64,000 nucleotides of DNA from Chondrilla cf. caribensis. Taxonomy: Eukaryota > Porifera > Demospongiae > Chondrillida > Chondrillidae. Positions 61,752 to 64,000 of the stretch are shown here, piece after piece (within the stretch, counting starts at the first letter, position 1; every line of letters begins with the position of its first letter). The notes beneath the pieces are model-generated. The model made no database searches, was not told where the DNA came from, and saw only the letters and a list, made by a program, of their open reading frames with translations. The translations under genes were made by a program, and so were the position numbers. The stretch covers positions 3,667,295 through 3,731,294 of the forward strand of contig OZ026555.1 of NCBI GenBank assembly GCA_964020155.1. Reading direction: 5' to 3'.

Positions 61752-64000
61752 GTGAGCATAGTGTATGTGTGTAAATTTGGTCATTGTGCTTATATACGTA
61801 CGTATGTAATAGTTATATCCTGGCGTGGTGATTGATGGACAATTTATACAGCAAATATGCACATAGTCCAATACAACATATTATATGCAATAGAAATGTG
61901 TTTACTAATTTCCTGCCTTGTTCTCATGCAATTAATCCTAACAATGATACCTGTCTGGTGACCTGTGCTGTATCACTGACCTGTGCTACATGGCTTATGT
62001 ACGCACAATATTTCCTTTGATCCACCCCTCAACCAGGATACGAGTTCATATGTAATTACATGTACGTAGTGCTGTATACGTATGTACACACTATGTACAT
62101 ACAAATGGTACATATGTACATGTATGTTTATATAATATATGTATGTAAGTACGTACGGTACGTGTTACAAGTTAGTACCAGATATCTGTGCTCGCCGCGT
62201 TGGATATCCGCAAGAAATTTGCAGAAGCTTGCGCTGACGATTGCGGAAATTTGCGGTTGACAGCGTTTTCAAAGGACTTGAAAATGGCGGTCCGCCGCGT
62301 TGTTGCGATTCCCTCCGAAGCTAATCGGTTGTTGTTAACTGATTACTACTTAGCCTATTGAACACAGCAACTCACTCTCTCTGATATCTCATTAAAGGCA
62401 TCTCGATCTTGACGTCGTTGAACCATGATAGGTAAAATGATGAATTATCGCGACAATAAATCTGTCTATTTAACAGGAATTGTAGGTGTGAGGCGAACCT
62501 CTGTGTAATTTAAGGTCTAAAACTCTCATTTTATTGGTCGATTTGTATCCCTAAAGTATCTTACCGTTGCATACTTCCATGAACTATCGTTAGTGTTAAA
62601 ATAAAATTCAGTTGTTGAAGCTGTTCTATAAAAACGCCAAAGTTGAGATGGATTCCGGGAATAGAATAACAGGAGAAACCCACTAGGAGAGAACAATTTC
62701 AAGACTACTAAAGTGCGTACCACGCGTGTCTTTAATTTCTGTTAATTTCCATTACGCTATACTGTATTTATCGTTCTTGGTCTTCTTCGTGTTATATTAC
62801 CACTTTAATAATATTCGATCCATGTGTTTGATCATTTGGTGCTTGTAACGGTAGGTCTACTGACTGCATTCAGATATCTTGGTACGCGGTACCGCTGTTT
62901 CAAATTCCGATTATCGGCCATTTTACAACATTACGTACGTACATCCGCAACCTGTGTATAATATCGTAATCCGCAGATCACCGTGTGGCAAAATGCAACC
63001 TCCATTGGCGCCTGTCCGCGACAAATCTCGGAAATCTGGTACTAACTTGCAACATGTACCGTATATTGGCATATGGACTTACATGTTAATGTTCGCAAGT
63101 ATGTACATAAGTACAATGTTATACCGTATGGATGGAAAGTTTAGCAGGGCAAAACTTTCTCGAATTGCTCATTTTCGCGAATTTCGCGACAAAAAGTTCG
63201 CATTTTAAACGCCCATAGCGATAATTGACTGTCAGACGATTACATCGGGTATTCATGAATAAAACTTTCACGAATACCTGTTTTTTTGCAAAATTCACGA
63301 AACTTTTTGTCCGCGAAACTTTCCCGCTATACGGTATAAAAAGTACATGTACGTATGTATGTTTTCATATGCACATAATTACACATATGGACATGTATTA
63401 ATTTTTATACACATACATACATACGTATGTATGCAACTGTATTAGGAAAATGTACATATTATGTATACTTCAGTGTTGTTTTGTTTTTACATTCCTCCCC
63501 TTCCTATGTACGTATTAGACTTTACTTTCATTCCAATCGGTAAGTTTTTACTAACCGTCAAACATTTGTTGAGAATAACAACTAGAATTGAATGTGAAGA
63601 TTGTCTGGGTGTGGTTTTTACTATGTAGGGTTTTCCTATTTCTGTTTTATAACCATACTCACCAGGTACAGAGTAGAGATCGTATTCCCTCATACATGTA
63701 TGCAATAGACTGGTACTTCCTGTCAAATGTATGCAACTCTATCTTTTCAAACTGTAGCTACAGAGCACATGGTTTATGTGTGCTCTCTTAAAGTTCTTTT
63801 TGGAAAAACGTTCTGGACTTCTGGAGCATTTAGAAACAAAATTTTCTTCATGGTAAGCTCTTGTTGTCTCTGTTCAGTTTATTGAAGATGACCCTTGAGT
63901 TTGGAACATCAAACTATGAAGAAAATTGTGTTTCTTAATGTCCAGAAAACCAAAGAGTTTCACTCGATGCAAAATTTGAGCTGAATGTAGTTTAGAATTC
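61752..64000. other. Downstream CFAP20DC intron or intergenic DNA
   Basis: No further CFAP20DC exon could be recognised. The stretch 62190-62350 is distinctly CpG-rich. An ATG at 62284 in the context TGAAAATGGCGGTC is identical over 14 bases to the POLR1C start context, but its frame ends after about 25 codons, so an unrecognised first exon or promoter is possible but unproven. A TIR element lies at 63120-63338. Confidence 0.4.
63120..63338. mobile_element. MITE with TATACCGTAT ends
   Basis: TATACCGTAT at the left and ATACGGTATA at the right are perfect 10-bp inverted repeats. The similarity extends inward (GGAAAGTTT and AAACTTTCCCGC). The interior is rich in TCGCGAA/TTTCGCGA words. Non-coding, 219 bp. 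Confidence 0.65.

Noticed and set aside
63487..63726. Reverse-strand frame with REYDLYSVPG followed by a GTGAGT donor-like site
   Set aside because: A single short frame with no acceptor, partner exon or recognised family; the evidence is too thin.

Overview
The window looks like nuclear DNA of an early-branching animal, most likely a sponge. The evidence is spliced genes with short AT-rich introns, conserved animal housekeeping genes (POLR1C, ATP5F1C, TMA7, TUBGCP2, SETD6), cytoplasmic SH2/kinase genes with unusual domain combinations, many short terminal-inverted-repeat elements, and pervasive GTAC/ATAC and CA/GT microsatellites. The phylum is an inference. All homology calls come from reading translations against remembered families; no search was run.

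Layout. 1-9.8 kb: no convincing gene; MITE-like elements and three minisatellites. 9.8-13.9 kb (+): a five-exon gene joining an apparently active protein kinase, a proline-rich linker and an intracellular F5/8C (discoidin-like) domain. 15.65-16.4 kb (-): an uncharacterised ORF. 16.5-25.0 kb: a 3-4 kb segmental duplication (copy A 16.5-19.5, copy B 21.3-25.0) carrying an ankyrin-repeat gene that is broken differently in each copy. The C-terminal part of an NBR1-like autophagy receptor (LIR + UBA) lies between the copies, with no 5' exons visible. 25.5-30.6 kb (-): SETD6. 30.7-35.3 kb (+): POLR1C. 36.1-38.6 kb (-): ATP5F1C. 38.7-39.9 kb (+): TMA7. 40.2-44.2 kb (-): TUBGCP2. 44.3 kb to beyond 61.75 kb (+): CFAP20DC.

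The six genes from SETD6 to CFAP20DC form three consecutive head-to-head pairs, with only 93-140 bp between start codons. Each pair probably shares a bidirectional promoter.

The most unusual content is nested on the opposite strand in a 9.7-kb intron of CFAP20DC: two intronless tandem paralogues (about 850 residues each) plus a truncated third copy. They encode a CARD/DED-like death-fold domain, a tyrosine-rich acidic linker, an SH2 domain whose FLVR arginine is replaced by threonine, and a tyrosine-kinase-like domain without the catalytic HRD aspartate or the DFG aspartate. Both full copies share these losses. All three copies carry an NF-E2/AP-1-type site upstream. This suggests a scaffold or adaptor built from a dead kinase and an altered SH2 domain, possibly in innate-immune or cell-death signalling; that function is inference.
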